64,000 nucleotides of DNA, taken from the NCBI GenBank assembly GCA_934047225.1, contig CAKOHE010000039.1:124001-188000 (forward strand), given 5' to 3'. The DNA comes from Ypsolopha sequella. Its lineage: Eukaryota > Arthropoda > Insecta > Lepidoptera > Ypsolophidae. Position numbers and translations under genes: made by a program. Below, piece after piece: positions 51,439-62,299 of this stretch (position 1 is its first letter; every line of letters begins with the position of its first letter). The notes beneath the pieces are model-generated. The model saw only the letters and a program-made list of their open reading frames with translations, made no database searches and had not been told where the DNA came from.

Positions 51439-51618
51439 TATCAGAAGGAAAAAAATGTTGAAGAGATAATTCCCAGAGATAGACGTTTTGGAACTATGGC
51501 ACCCCTTAAAACTCCCGTACACAATACTGGTGCTTATGGTAGTTCTTTAAATAACCAAGCGGTCCGACTTTTGAATGCTTTTACTCATTATATACGTGAC
51601 TGTCGTACTATCAGTTAA
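51439..51618 (+). pseudogene. Possible LINE C-terminal relic
   Basis: 60 codons open to TAA, reading RRFGTMAPLKTPVHNT and YGSSLNNQAVRLLNAFTHYI. The pattern (basic, then N-x-A-V-x-L-x-N) resembles LINE RT ends (RLWN...LP). Weak evidence. Confidence 0.4.
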
Positions 51619-51707
51619 TTGAAGAAAAAGTACTACCTTTCGCTTATTGAATAAGAAAATATTATATATATTTATAGATACAGGAGTATTCATTAAAATA
51701 TACCATC

Positions 51708-51803
51708 CATCCATCAGCCCGTATTCGTCCACTGCTGGACATAGGCCTCCCCAATATTACGCCACTCTTGGCGGTCCTCAGTCATCCTCATCCAGCCGCC
51801 ATA
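51708..51803 (-). mobile_element. RTE-type 3' tail (subfamily b), short reverse copy
   Basis: CCATCCATCAGCCCGTATTC to GTCATCCTCATCCAGCCGCC. On the minus strand it encodes the (E)W-R-N-(I)GEAYVQQW type of C-terminus. Matches 61,727-61,814 (reverse) and 62,143-62,299 (forward). Confidence 0.75.
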
Positions 51804-52069
51804 TTAAAATATACATTTAAATTAATTAAAGCAAAATATATTTCAAGCCCTTTTAGGCTCGGCATCAGTTGCAAAAAAGAATTTTACATGCAAAATGTAT
51901 AGTTAAATGTTCTAATGTAAACGCAATTTGAAAATAACTGAAGTTTTGCGTGCACGACAGTGGATTAGGGCAAGGTAGACAACCAAAATAGAGCAACTTA
52001 TGCCGAGCCTAAAAGGGCTTCAAATATATTTTGCTTTAATTAATTTAAGTGTATATTTTAATTAATACT
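51801..52069. mobile_element. Long palindromic MITE
   Basis: Left arm TTTAAATTAATTAAAGCAAA + ATATATTTCAAGCCC + TTTTAGGCTCGGCATCAGTT; right arm is its near-perfect inverse (AACTTATGCCGAGCCTAAAA, GGGCTTCAAATATATTTTGC, TTTAATTAATTTAA). The CGGCATCAGTT arm end is shared with the 8303 element. Confidence 0.85.
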
Positions 52070-52075
52070 CTTATC

Positions 52076-52433
52076 ATCCATCCATCCATCAGCCTAGTTC
52101 GTCCACTGCTGGACATAAGCCTTTCCAGGACTTTGCTACTCTCGGCGGTCATCCTGGAAGAATTGCCCATACTCACACACGCTGGGCAGGCGGGTTAGTG
52201 AGCGCGGTGCCGGAACCCTCGCACCAGTGACGCCGCTGCCCATCACCATTCTGTTCTATATAAGGCCCGGCTATTAGGGATGGATATACCACCATCCATC
52301 GGTCCCAGGCATGGTGGGCCTCCTGGTTTTTTGCCTGTGAGCTGTCCTGTTACTCTCCCCCGAATTACTTCGAGGGGTCTCCAAGTAAGATGGTGGTACC
52401 TCCACAGTCGAGCCCGGCATCAGCTCTACCACC
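52076..52433 (-). mobile_element. RTE-type 3' tail (subfamily a), reverse
   Basis: Well-preserved reverse copy from TCCATCCATCCATCAGCCTA to AGCTCTACCACC. Confidence 0.8.
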
Positions 52434-53399
52434 TACTAATACTCTTATATATATATATGTATTTGTATGTATTTTATGCATATAATAATAGAAGTAAGTA
52501 CATTATTATTATATTATATTATTATATATTTTATATTTATTTTTATTTTTGTAGGCAAACTTTATTTTTTTGTACACATGTATGATTGCTCTTATTTAAA
52601 TTTTGATTGTTTCCTCAATGGTTTGCCGTAAGAAATCTCTTATTAGAGATAAGCTTACCCATATGTACATACCTTTGACTGTAACTGTTTGTGTTCATGG
52701 TTCCGTGTATAATAAAAAAATAAAGAAAGTACCTGGAATAGAAGAACTTGTATGAAAAGATTGATGGATGTGGAAAAGGTGAAGTGTATCAAGATCGTAG
52801 CAAATAGAAATCTGAAGACTGCCTACCTCTTTAAGTATGTATGATACATGTACCTTTTATCTTTCAACATTTCTCGTAGTAATAAGATAAACCATCATCA
52901 ACAAGTTTATAATGGTTAGACATAAACTTCCTAGCGATCATACATACAGATATGCAGCTAGAAAGAATTTATAGGATAGACGAGATAGAAGATAAGAGAA
53001 GAGATACCTAAGTAAGTAAATCCATTAAAACTTGCACAGTTTTCTGAGAAAATATCGAATTTTGAATATAAAAATGCCAATATATACAAAGTAATCAAGA
53101 GATTAATAATTTACAAATACACTATTTGTTATAGAAAATTATTTATTTTCATTTGTATCTAACCGTGCCCTAACAAATGTCATCAAAATTTCGTTTGACA
53201 ATTCAGCCTGGCAATTGAATTGATACCTAATTTTTTTTTTATTGTTTGCTCAGCATAGTCAAACAAAGGAAAAATATAATAAAAATGTATATTGGCATGG
53301 ACCCTTTCGTTTAGCTTTCTCAGTTTTTAAAGGGAATTTGATATTTTCTGATAAATATATTTTGTATTTTACCCTACAGTTATACTTCTATTTTTACAG
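52434..53399. other. Non-coding; faint RTE relic
   Basis: AT-rich. 52,735-52,810 resembles a non-LTR RT fragment (MKRLMDVEKVKCIKIV). Nothing else is supportable. It ends in a pyrimidine-rich acceptor leading into the next exon. Confidence 0.45.
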
Positions 53400-53462
53400 A
53401 CATTACATAAATACGTGAAGGAAAGTGTCCATAAGACCTATCATGAAAAGATGGGCGAGTGA
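53400..53462 (+). CDS. Candidate terminal exon (unknown)
   Basis: Strong acceptor TTATACTTCTATTTTTACAG, then 20 codons TLHKYVKESVHKTYHEKMGE and TGA. Starts in phase 0, compatible with the exon ending at 37,245. Hydrophilic helix-like C-terminus. Not recognised. Confidence 0.45.
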   Translation, partial: TLHKYVKESVHKTYHEKMGE

Positions 53463-53893
53463 CAGTCTTTCCAGGGACTTTCGCAAAAATCTACGGAAGT
53501 CGAATGACTGATACTACGTAACGGCCTGTAACCACTACCCGTTACGACTTCTCATGACGTTATGCTGATGAGTCGCTTTGCGGCATGAGTTCGTCGTAAA
53601 GGTGGTGACAAGCTACAACCGAAGCCTGTCACCAGTTGAAAATTCTGTTAAAATCTCTCTTTTCCAATCATAAAATACCTCTAATACGTATTGAAATTTA
53701 GTACGGGGCAAAACAAAATCATCCACGAATAAAAGCATCCTAAATAAATAACCAACCCCGATATCAAAACGAAGTTATCTAAACAAAAACATTTACATAC
53801 CGGGGAAAATTTCGTCAAAGGGTTGTATAGGTTTTAGTGACTGAGGTTCCGTCATATGTAATATTGATTATAATTACGTACAAATATGAGTAA
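53463..53893. other. Non-coding (possible 3' UTR)
   Basis: If 53,400-53,462 is a true last exon, this begins as its 3' UTR. A CTGATGAGTCGC motif near 53,570 resembles part of a hammerhead core, but the required GAAA is missing. Confidence 0.4.
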
Positions 53894-54572
53894 TAGTAGT
53901 TTATGCTACAAGGGCGAAAAGGAATAAATTACGAGGACGATTTAAAACACGAGCGTAGCGAGTGTTTTAAACGTAACCGAGTAATTTATTGCTCTTACGC
54001 CCGTGTATCATAGTCCGTTTTTCAATGCATAGTGTGAGGAAATAAAACAAATATAATCTGGTGAACTTTAAATTATAATTGGCTCAAAAGGACTGTATCC
54101 AAAGCCGTTAAACAGTGGAAAAAAATTATTACATTTATGGTACACAGGAAAGGCTGCAGGTTAGCCAACTATTGTAAGTAAATAAAAAAAAAAAACAAAA
54201 GCCCTAGGGCAAAATAATCGACTTTCTGTTCGGTTTTGAAAGTCGATTATTTTGCCCTAGGGCTTTATTATTAATATTTTTTTAATTTATTTACAATGGT
54301 TGGCTAACCTGCAGCCTTTCCTGTGTACCATTAATGTTGTCCTTTTTTTTCCACTGTTAAACGGCTCTGGATACAGTCCTTTTGAGCCAATTATAATTTA
54401 AAGTTCACAAGATTATATTTGTTTTATTTCCTCACATGCATTGAAAAACGTAGTATGATACACGGGCGTAAGAGCAATAAATTACTCGGTTACATTTAAA
54501 GCACTCGCTACGCTCGTGTTTTAAATCGTCTTCGTGATTTATTCCTTTGCGCCCTTGTAGCATAAACTACTA
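53894..54572. repeat. Head-to-head inverted pair of F1 repeats (~680-bp palindrome)
   Basis: A forward F1 (53,894-54,240) lacking its last ~45 bases meets a reverse F1 (54,241-54,572) at GTTCGGTTTTGAAAGTCGAT. The two arms are complementary for over 300 bases with almost no loop. Confidence 0.88.
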
Positions 54573-55484
54573 TTAAGTCAACCTTAAGTAGATACGTAGA
54601 TCATAACATGGATATGCCTATCGGAAATACCGGGATCACAGTATTTAAAATTTAAATTGTGACGTATTAATTTTAAATACGCATCTTTCATACAAATATT
54701 AGAAAATCGTAAATTTTCACGAAAATATAAAAATTATCATAAGAAAATACTGTGAACCTATTTGAAATTTCATACTTGTTCATTTGTCATCCTGTGTTTG
54801 TGTGACCGGAACACAAACAGGGCAATGTAAAGTACGGAAAAGGTTTCCGTATTCCGACCTCCGTTCCGGTGAAACCCTGAAAAAGTCAACAATTGATTTG
54901 ATTTGTTGAAAGGCGAAAGGGGTGAACCAATCTCCTGAACGAAATGTTCTGAAATAACTGAAACCTGAAGGGGAAGCTACAAAAACTGTTCTGATAATGT
55001 AAACTGCTTTCGACAGGAACTGTTTTGACACAAAAAGACGAAAGGCTTTCGGATTTTTGCTGCGTGTGACGTCATGTCTTATTTAGAGATCCGTCAAAAA
55101 ACGAATTAACATTACATATACTCACGCCCAGAGATTTATATCTGCTACGATCCTAACACACTTCTTTCATCTCTTCATACAAGCTCTGCTTTTCTGGGCA
55201 CTTTTGTCTTTGCCCTTCTTCAGTATACAGCCAATGTCAAAACAAAAACGACTTAAGGGGGACCGATTCGTATCCACTACGAAACACAAAACTTGAGATT
55301 GTTCTTCTTATTTTTGAATTACAGATATTAAATAAATGTGATTAATGGCATTTCGCGAACATAGTTTAGGGTCAGTTAGGGTTTTCCGGCAAAATTTCGT
55401 TATTTTATGCATTACTTTATGCATTTCTTCATGATGTCTTTAACAATACATCTGCTCCCTGTTACTTGCGAGAATGATTTAGTT
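54573..55484. other. Non-coding
   Basis: No recognised gene. 54,780-55,040 has an open minus-strand stretch of about 80 codons, which I do not believe is coding. Confidence 0.4.
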
Positions 55485-56585
55485 TTCACAGAAAACAGGT
55501 TTATACAATGATTCGTTTACTTTTCTTGCTGCACGACTCTGGAACCGTTTGCCCCTTTCTATCCAAAAGCTGAAAAATGTTAACTCATTTAAGATCAAAG
55601 TGAAGCACTTTTTTCATTCTAAATAAATAAATATCCCGTCCCTAATATTAAGTATTTAAGTATGTAAACGTATTAATTTATTTAAGTTTATTTTAATTTT
55701 TGTTTGTGTATGTATATTTTTCATGTTAAATATAAAATATATATTAGTTTATTATGTTAATTAATGATTTATTATGTTGGTGAAAGTTGCCTGCTCGACG
55801 AACGGACAACTTCCAACCAGCAAGACAATCACCAGAAACACACACAGGCAGCTGGGCTCTTGAGTATACCCGGGACTGATGATGTCTTGAGTTATAACTA
55901 ACCTAATAAAATTAAATACAAACTTACATATAAACTCACAAAGTCCTCTTTGTTGCCGGCACTGGTGATGTGTTGAGTTAGGTTCCTAATAACCCTAGCC
56001 TAACCCGTTGAATTCAACACCCAAGAATACATAAAGGATATCACCAGCCAGTTCTTCAATGTGACCACGTCATGGAGTCGCCACGTGTTGATACGTCGTA
56101 TCACGTTTCTCGAAGCCGCTTCGAAGTAGTAACTTGCCTCCCCGGAAAGAATAGGGTCCGCCTTGATCCACAAACTGTTCCCTCGGTCTCCACAAACTGT
56201 TCACTCGGTCTCCACACCCGTTTTTAAACCAAATGATTACAAAATATTACAAAATCGACCTCGATCTTTCCAAGGATGACATCCAAGTCTAGACCAGTCT
56301 GTCCACAGACAAAAAAACCACAGACCACTGTCGGATACGTTCCAAAATACACATTTTATCCGAAACAATTACATTTTGGTTAAAATTAGCACGTTGCTTT
56401 TTTGTTAGCATTATTGCTACCCTTTTTATCGTTAACATCTTTTTCATTCCACCCAAAGGTTGCCTGGAAGATATTGCTAGTAGCAATAAGTGCCGCCTTT
56501 GTAGACAATGTCTGTCTTTTATGTAAAAATGTGTCGTAAATTATGTTTGTAAAGGTACAAAAGTGTAATAAAAAATATAAAAAAA
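55485..56585 (+). pseudogene. LINE C-terminal relic and 3' UTR, split by an insertion
   Basis: 55,504-55,626 reads YNDSFTFLAARLWNRLPLSI and QKLKNVNSFKIKVKHFF to a stop. The 3' UTR is interrupted at 55,794 and resumes at 56,459 with GTTGCCTGGAAGATATTGCT, then ends in AAAGTGTAATAAAAAATATA. Same family as 34,664-35,345. Confidence 0.75.
55794..56458. mobile_element. 665-bp insertion with 8-bp target duplication, type unknown
   Basis: GTTGCCTG is present on both sides (55,786-55,793 and 56,459-56,466), and the LINE 3' UTR is continuous if the interval is removed. The insert starts CTCGACGAACGG and ends CCACCCAAAG, without clear inverted ends. It contains a 22-bp direct duplication (CCACAAACTGTTC.CTCGGTCT) near 56,170-56,215. 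No ORF. Confidence 0.6.
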
Positions 56586-56730
56586 ATACTTTGTAAATGT
56601 ATTGGCACACCAACTTAAAACACGCTTTTAAGTTGGTGTGCCCAAACATTTACAACGCAATGCTTTGTTTGTTTATTAGAGAATACGAGTTGTTTCCCCT
56701 TAAAATTATGAAACCGGCTTTTATACAAAT

Positions 56731-57121
56731 TAGTAGTTTATGCTACAAGGGCGAAAAGGAATAAACTACGAGGACGATTTAAAACACGAGCATAACGAGT
56801 CTTTTAAACGTAACCGAGTATTTTATTGTTCTTACGCCCGTGTATCATGCTACGTTTTTCAATGCATAGTGTGAGGAAATAAAACAAATATAATCTTATG
56901 AACTTTAAATTATGATTGGCTCAAAAGGACTTATCCAGAGCCGTTTAACAGTGAAAAAAAAAGTATAACATTTATGGTACACAGGAAAGGTTGCAGCTTA
57001 GCCAACTTCTCGTAAATAAATAAAAAAAATGAAAAAAAATTAAGTCCTAGGGCAAAATAGGGACTTTCTGTTCGGTTTTGATGCATAAAAGGTGGGCCTT
57101 TACGAGAACTTGCATTGAAAA
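56731..57121 (+). repeat. F1 dispersed repeat, full copy
   Basis: Full copy with head TAGTAGTTTATGCTACAAGG and end GCATTGAAAA. More diverged head (ACGAGCATAACGAGTC). Confidence 0.85.
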
Positions 57122-57198
57122 AAATGTTATTATCTACAATAATAACATGTCTTTTGGATAAAATTGCACTCACCCACTTTTCGCCTCTACTGCTAAGA

Positions 57199-57450
57199 TT
57201 TAGATTTAGATTTTCTTTATTAGGATTTCTAGTAGTTAGTAAGCCTTAAATACAATCACAATTCAAACTTAATTAAATGCTAAACTTCTAACTTATTAAA
57301 GAAATCACAGCATGCAAATGATTAATTTATCTCGCCTTATATACTAAATGTTAACAAAATACATATTAATTACAATCTACATTACAAATAATAATAATTT
57401 TAAGATTCTAAGATATATTTCTAGATATAATTATAAGAACAAAAAGAGGG
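57199..57450 (-). pseudogene. CR1-type LINE 3' UTR fragment
   Basis: On the minus strand it ends AATAAAGAAAATCTAAATC with ATCTAA repeats, the short-repeat terminus of CR1-group LINEs. No coding sequence. Confidence 0.5.
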
Positions 57451-57545
57451 GTCAATGGAACTTTTCCTAATGGTACGCGTCCCCTGACGTATACATAATA
57501 TGCAACCACACAACGATGTATATAGTAGGAGGTCGCGTTATGTTT

Positions 57546-57609
57546 TGCTACGTCGTAGCATACCGTAGCACATGCTACGCCGTAGCAAAGAGTGTGCTAC
57601 GTCGTAGTA
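57546..57609. repeat. Three 15-bp palindromes in series
   Basis: TGCTACGTCGTAGCA (57,546), TGCTACGCCGTAGCA (57,573) and TGCTACGTCGTAGTA (57,595) are odd-length palindromes with one central base. They lie just left of a fold-back MITE. Function unknown. Confidence 0.85.
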
Positions 57610-57613
57610 TGCA

Positions 57614-58000
57614 GGGTGCTTGGAAATTCGACCTATTCCTTGAAAAGAGTTATAATAGAGATCATTTCCAACAAATTGAGCCCTATATACTAGGCGCCTC
57701 CAAGCTATGGAGGTTTTTAAGATATTTTTCAAACTTTCAGACTGGTTACCAAAAACAAATAATTTTAAAATAACTACTCTTCATTTATAATAAAAATACA
57801 TGCCCTGAATTGACATAATCTCAGAAATAAAAGGTCTTAAGTGGAAAGAAGACCTTCTTTTCTTTGTAATTTTCGCAATATCGATGTGTTTTACTTGAAA
57901 AAAATTCATGATTTTCGACCCCTAGTTGATAGGTATTATTTGTTGGAATTGATCTCTAGTATAACTCCTTTCAAGGAATAGTTCGAATTTCCAAGCATCC
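57614..58000. mobile_element. Fold-back MITE with ~65-bp arms
   Basis: Left GGGTGCTTGGAAATTCGACC with TATTCCTTGAAAAGAGTTAT is the inverse of right ATAACTCCTTTCAAGGAATA with GTTCGAATTTCCAAGCATCC. 387 bp, no ORF. Confidence 0.85.
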
Positions 58001-58075
58001 TGATAAGACACATAATTTGGGAAGACCGATTATTTTTTTTATTATCAACTACTTGTGATAATTGTATTTGTTTTT

Positions 58076-58400
58076 AGGGTTCCGTACCTGAAAATAAAAA
58101 AACGGAACCCTTATAGGTTCACTTTGTTGTCTGCCTGTCTGACAAGACCCTTTTGCTCGTGCCCCTGAGAGATATCAAATTAAAACTGATACCTCCTAAA
58201 GAAATCTACGGCTCCATCATGCTGCAAAAGCATCAGGCTTCTAACCCAATGCGAAAAGCAGTTATTGACCTTTACATAATTAATTTCATAAAAAATTGCT
58301 GACTATGAAAATCTACAGAGCACTTTCAGTTGACTTAGAAACTTGAAATTTCGTACACATGTAGTTCTTATAGCACATATATAGGAAAAAAATATAAAAA
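58076..58400 (-). repeat. F3 dispersed repeat, reverse
   Basis: Starts (reverse) at AGGGTTCCGTACC...AACGGAACCCTTATAGG and a (CTGT)n stretch; continues with the body seen at 5150-5250 (CAGCACCATGGGGCCG equivalent). Confidence 0.75.
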
Positions 58401-58756
58401 TTTCTAATATTAATTATTTAGGAAGTTATTAAACTCCAGCTTAATTAGACCCTGCAGATATATAAAGTTGAATAGATCGTAAGTGCCAAGTTAAAGTGGT
58501 CTTAAAAATGTATCCCACGATACGCGACATGTTTTGATTTATTTTTTGCGGAATAAAAAAATTCAAGTAAAATTTACGAGAATAAATTAAAAAATACTTA
58601 CCCTACTAATTTTTATCATGGATTTTTGTCAGTCATGCGCTTACCTGAAAAATAGAACAGTTTCTAATTAAATTAAAGAAAAAAGCAGAAGTCCATGAAA
58701 TAAACAGACATCGTCACGACATAAACCCCAGAGAAAGTCAGAAGCATTTCCAAATC
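58401..58756. other. Non-coding
   Basis: AT-rich, with no supported features. Confidence 0.4.
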
Positions 58757-60125
58757 AAATCAAATCATTCTTTATTTGTTAACATAGGTAATTGTAACAT
58801 ACAAGTTGGTGATTGTTTAAAGTAAGTGCACTATGTTTTGCCTGTGGATAGGCATACAAATTTTTCACTTATTTACTAACATGCGTATTAAAAATAAATG
58901 TCACATAGGATCTTGTAAAAAAAAAAAACATATATATTAACCATTACAAATAATTGAAAAGCATTAAAATTAAAGTGATAATAACAATGAATAATAGTAA
59001 TAAAAAGCATGTCAAAGAATATTATAAAAATCAAGATCAAAAAGTAATTATTGATGTTATCCACCTATATAAATTTATCATTTAAAAATTCATTTACAGA
59101 ATAGTAAGACTTTTCGATCAATAGTACAAAAAGTTTCTTTTTAAATAATACTATATTTAGGTCTTTAATGCAATTCGGAATTTTATTAAAAATCTTCGGT
59201 GCCATACAAAAAATACTTTTATGCATCAATGCCGTTTTCGTTTTTTGCGAAATTAATTTATGTCTATGTTGACTTCTAATAATTGAGCTGGCATGATGCG
59301 TTTCGGACGCCTTTACGAATAAAGGCCGATACAGACCAGATGCGTGTGCGTGACGTGTGCGTGGCGTGTGCAGCACGTCTGCGTAGCTACGGCGTGTCAG
59401 TACTGTCACACTGAGCTGCGCACGCCACGCAGGGTGATTGCGTAGCTACGCAACGCATCAGGCTGATGCGTACTCGCTGTTTTGGCAGTATCCGAAAAAA
59501 GTTCGTTACGTATTTTAATGCTTAAAATATTCAATTATCCAACATATTAAAAATCGTAAATATTTTTTTTTCTTCTATATCCAGTAATGCCCTTTAATCC
59601 TTTCCCATAACAATATCTTGTAATGCATATTTTTATAATCTTTGTTGCTCTGGTCAAATAAGCAACAATGGTTCCTCACAATTTCTATTAAATTTTCTTT
59701 CAAAGCGACACTCATGCTAAACCGCGGTAAATTTTGTAAGAAAATACAAAATTGCTTGCGTGTACACGCCGTAGAGGCGTGCAGCACAGTTGCGTGCGTA
59801 CCCGGTCTGACGTCGAACAGGGAAAGCCATATAATACAACGTCATCGCAGCTCGCGCGCATGCGACGTTGCCGCTCCGCGTCACGCGTGCACGCAGTCGG
59901 TTTGTGTTCAGAGCGATGCGTGGCGTGTGCGTTGCGTGACGCGTGCGGCTCCTGCCACGCATTGTGCACGCAACGCATTCAGTCTGACGTCTTCCATATA
60001 GTCTCATACAATACAACTGGTGCTGCCACGCATACGTGCTGCACACGCCACGCACACGCATCCGGTGTGTACCGGCCTTAAGTATTAATTTGTCTTTACA
60101 AAGATTGCTACTTCGTATATATAAA
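58757..60125 (-). pseudogene. CR1-type LINE 3' end, interrupted by a CG-rich MITE
   Basis: The minus-strand coding remnant 59,320-59,065 reads FVKASETHHASSII, KTALMHKSIFCMAPKIFNKI and LLIEKSYYSVNEFLNDKFI to a stop. The 3' UTR ends AATAAAGAATGATTTGATTT at about 58,757. The upstream few codons continue beyond the MITE at 60,080-60,125 (LYIRSSNLCKDKLI). Confidence 0.75.
59322..60079. mobile_element. CG-rich DNA element/MITE (Harbinger-like?) in a LINE
   Basis: Left AAGGCCGATACAGACCAGAT + GCGTGTGCGTG and right CACGCACACGCATCCGGTGT + GTACCGGCCTT are inverted. TAA/TTA at the junctions suggests a 3-bp target. The arms are long alternating CG/TG tracts. Internal sequence has short open frames, none convincing. 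Confidence 0.75.
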
Positions 60126-60149
60126 GAGAGGGAAAAGTAAGTATCCGCA

Positions 60150-60400
60150 GACTAATAAAATGGGGAATAATAAATTCCAAGATGTGATGTGCAAGTCACA
60201 GTCCACAAACGTACACCTGCGTTTTAACGACGACTATTAAGTCCCACAGCGTAATATTGCCATTCGAAGCACGCAGGCCGAATACAAATATGGCAGGCCG
60301 CCACAGAATTTGAACATGTGACCTCCGGATTAGTTGTCGAAACGTTTGGACCACCAGATCACAGATGCGGTCCAAATTAAATAAGATTAAATGCTGATAA
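60150..60400 (-). repeat. tRNA-derived SINE, reverse, different head
   Basis: Head GATCTGGTGGTCCAAACG ... ATGTTCAAATTCTG (A and B box-like) followed by the tail shared with 39,980-40,140 (CGCAGGTGTACG, GACTGTGACTTGCACATC). Confidence 0.6.
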
Positions 60401-61189
60401 ATATAAAAAAAAAAGTCGAGAGGTGTCATGGGTCAACCGGTTGGAACGAAGTTCCTTTCGATCGATACTGAAACGCACGCGGTGCAAGTCGCCGCTCACA
60501 CGTCTATACTTCAATAATCCCCACCCCGTACTATGAAACGCGGTAAGAAGCGTTAGCGATAAAAAAGTATATGAAAGCGATACGATGAAAACGTAACGGT
60601 CAAAATGTTACACTTTTTTCGGTAAAGCCCTCATACGCAAAGCGTCTGGAGTATAAAGTACAATAAGGAATTCGTTAAAAAAACAGTTTGAACAAAATAC
60701 CTGGTAACAGCAGTTGATGAAGCAAAAGAATCACATAAAACTGCTCTCTAACTTTAACGCACAACAGTTTTGTTCAAATTTTCCGACTTCAATAGCAAAT
60801 TTATAGTTCAAATATTTAAAAATAATAAACTTAAGCGAAGAGACAATCCGCTTGAAACTTTCCCAAGTAATTTCCTTCATAACTCACTTTGCAGTTGCTA
60901 ACCTACTTGAATCCCGCTTAAGTTATACTTAAGTAGTACTCAAAACAAGCACTACCATCGTGAGCACTAACCAAACGTTTGCTGATTCGTTACTTTGACT
61001 TACTAAGTTATTTGAAGCCTTGACATTGTCTCTTCTGCAACGAAATAAGGATGAAAATTGAACTGAAAAGTGTAGAAATATTTGTTACATACAGTGAGGG
61101 TATTACCATAAGACACATGAAATGAAAATAACAGTGAAATATTTATGAGCAAAGCTCTAAGTTAGCAGCAAAATATACAATTTACGATA
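60401..61189. other. Non-coding
   Basis: No recognised feature. Weak inverted repetition lies around 60,670-60,780 (AACAAAATACCTGG / ACAACAGTTTTGTTC). Confidence 0.4.
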
Positions 61190-61500
61190 GACTAGAGGAC
61201 GCCCGTGACTTCGTTCGCGGGGATTTGTGATATTAATAGCCCGTTGTATCCTTTGGAAATGCATATAAAATGAACACCCCGTTTCACCTCTCGATGGGGT
61301 GAATTTTGAAAAATCCTTTTTTTTATCACATCTTCACCAGCTAAGTCCCAATTTTCATGTTTCTATCTTCAACCGTTTATGCTGGAAACAAAAGCTATAC
61401 ATATGTCGTCGTAGTGTTTCTAGGAAGATAATTCTCGGATTTTGATCAAAATACTGGTTTCATCAAAATCCTGCGACGTATATATAAAAAAAACTGTCCA
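61190..61500 (+). repeat. Common lepidopteran dispersed repeat
   Basis: AGACTAGAGGACGCCCGTGA followed by CTTCGTTCGCGGGG and CCCGTTTCACCTCTCGATGG, a pattern I recognise as highly abundant in Lepidoptera. Non-coding. Confidence 0.5.
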
Positions 61501-61726
61501 AGTAAAATGAAATATGTTTTTTTTATTTTGTTCAAACTTATTTTTACATAGCGTCTTTTCTTTCAGAGCTCCTCACATCCAGACAGTGATGGGCAAAATG
61601 TAATCTAACTACTAATTGATAACTACGATAACATTTCGTTATGATTACTGATTACACGCAAAATGTAATTAATTTTACTAAATTACTCAGAGTGGCCTTC
61701 TTTTTATACTTTTGTTTGTTCCCATC

Positions 61727-61814
61727 CATCCATCAGCCCGTATTCGTCCACTGCTGGACATAGGCCTCCCCAATATTACGCCATTCTTGGCGGTCTTCAG
61801 TCATCCTCATCGAG
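61727..61814 (-). mobile_element. RTE-type 3' tail (subfamily b), reverse, inside the hAT element
   Basis: Minus-strand codons MTEDRQEWRNIGEAYVQQWT and a stop are intact: the C-terminal end of an RTE ORF. The open frame extends upstream to 62,008 through 64 codons that I cannot assign. Confidence 0.75.
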
Positions 61815-62142
61815 GTATTACATACGGCTTGAACGTGTGATTGTTGTTGACTATATGTCAACAGTTTCACTGATACAATTTCGGCATTATCAAGGCGAGT
61901 GTCTTTCTTAGGAACGCGCGCAACGTGTGCAGCTCGCCGATCGGCGGCCGCCAGTGCCCATTTGACAACGACGGTGAACGCCGCGTCGTCGTGCTTTGAA
62001 CGGTACACACGGAACCCTCAGAGCACGAGTCGTACTCGTACTTGACCGTCTTTTTATTTGGTTTAGTTAAGAAAAAACTGGGAGATGTAATCAGATTAAC
62101 GACGCGATGACCGTTGGGGCCGTAAGGCATTGGAATGGAGAC

Positions 62143-62299
62143 CACGTACAGCAAAGCGCAGCGTAGGCCGCCCTCGTGCCCACTGGACTGACGATCTGAA
62201 GGATGGCGGCTAGATGAGGATGACTGAGGACCACCAAGAGTGGCGTAATATGGGGGAGGCCTATGTCCAGTGGTGCACGAATACGGGCTGATGGATAAT
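62143..62299 (+). mobile_element. RTE-type 3' tail (subfamily b), forward, inside the hAT element
   Basis: Reads RSVGRPRAHWTDDLKDGG, a stop, then MRMTEDHQEWRNMGEAYVQW: the usual RTE C-terminal blocks, slightly decayed. Confidence 0.75.

Noticed and set aside
53560..53620. Hammerhead ribozyme (CTGATGAGTCGC)
   Set aside because: The conserved GAAA after stem II is absent and flanking stems do not pair.
54780..55031. 83-codon minus-strand frame
   Set aside because: No domain, no splice or promoter support and unremarkable codon use.
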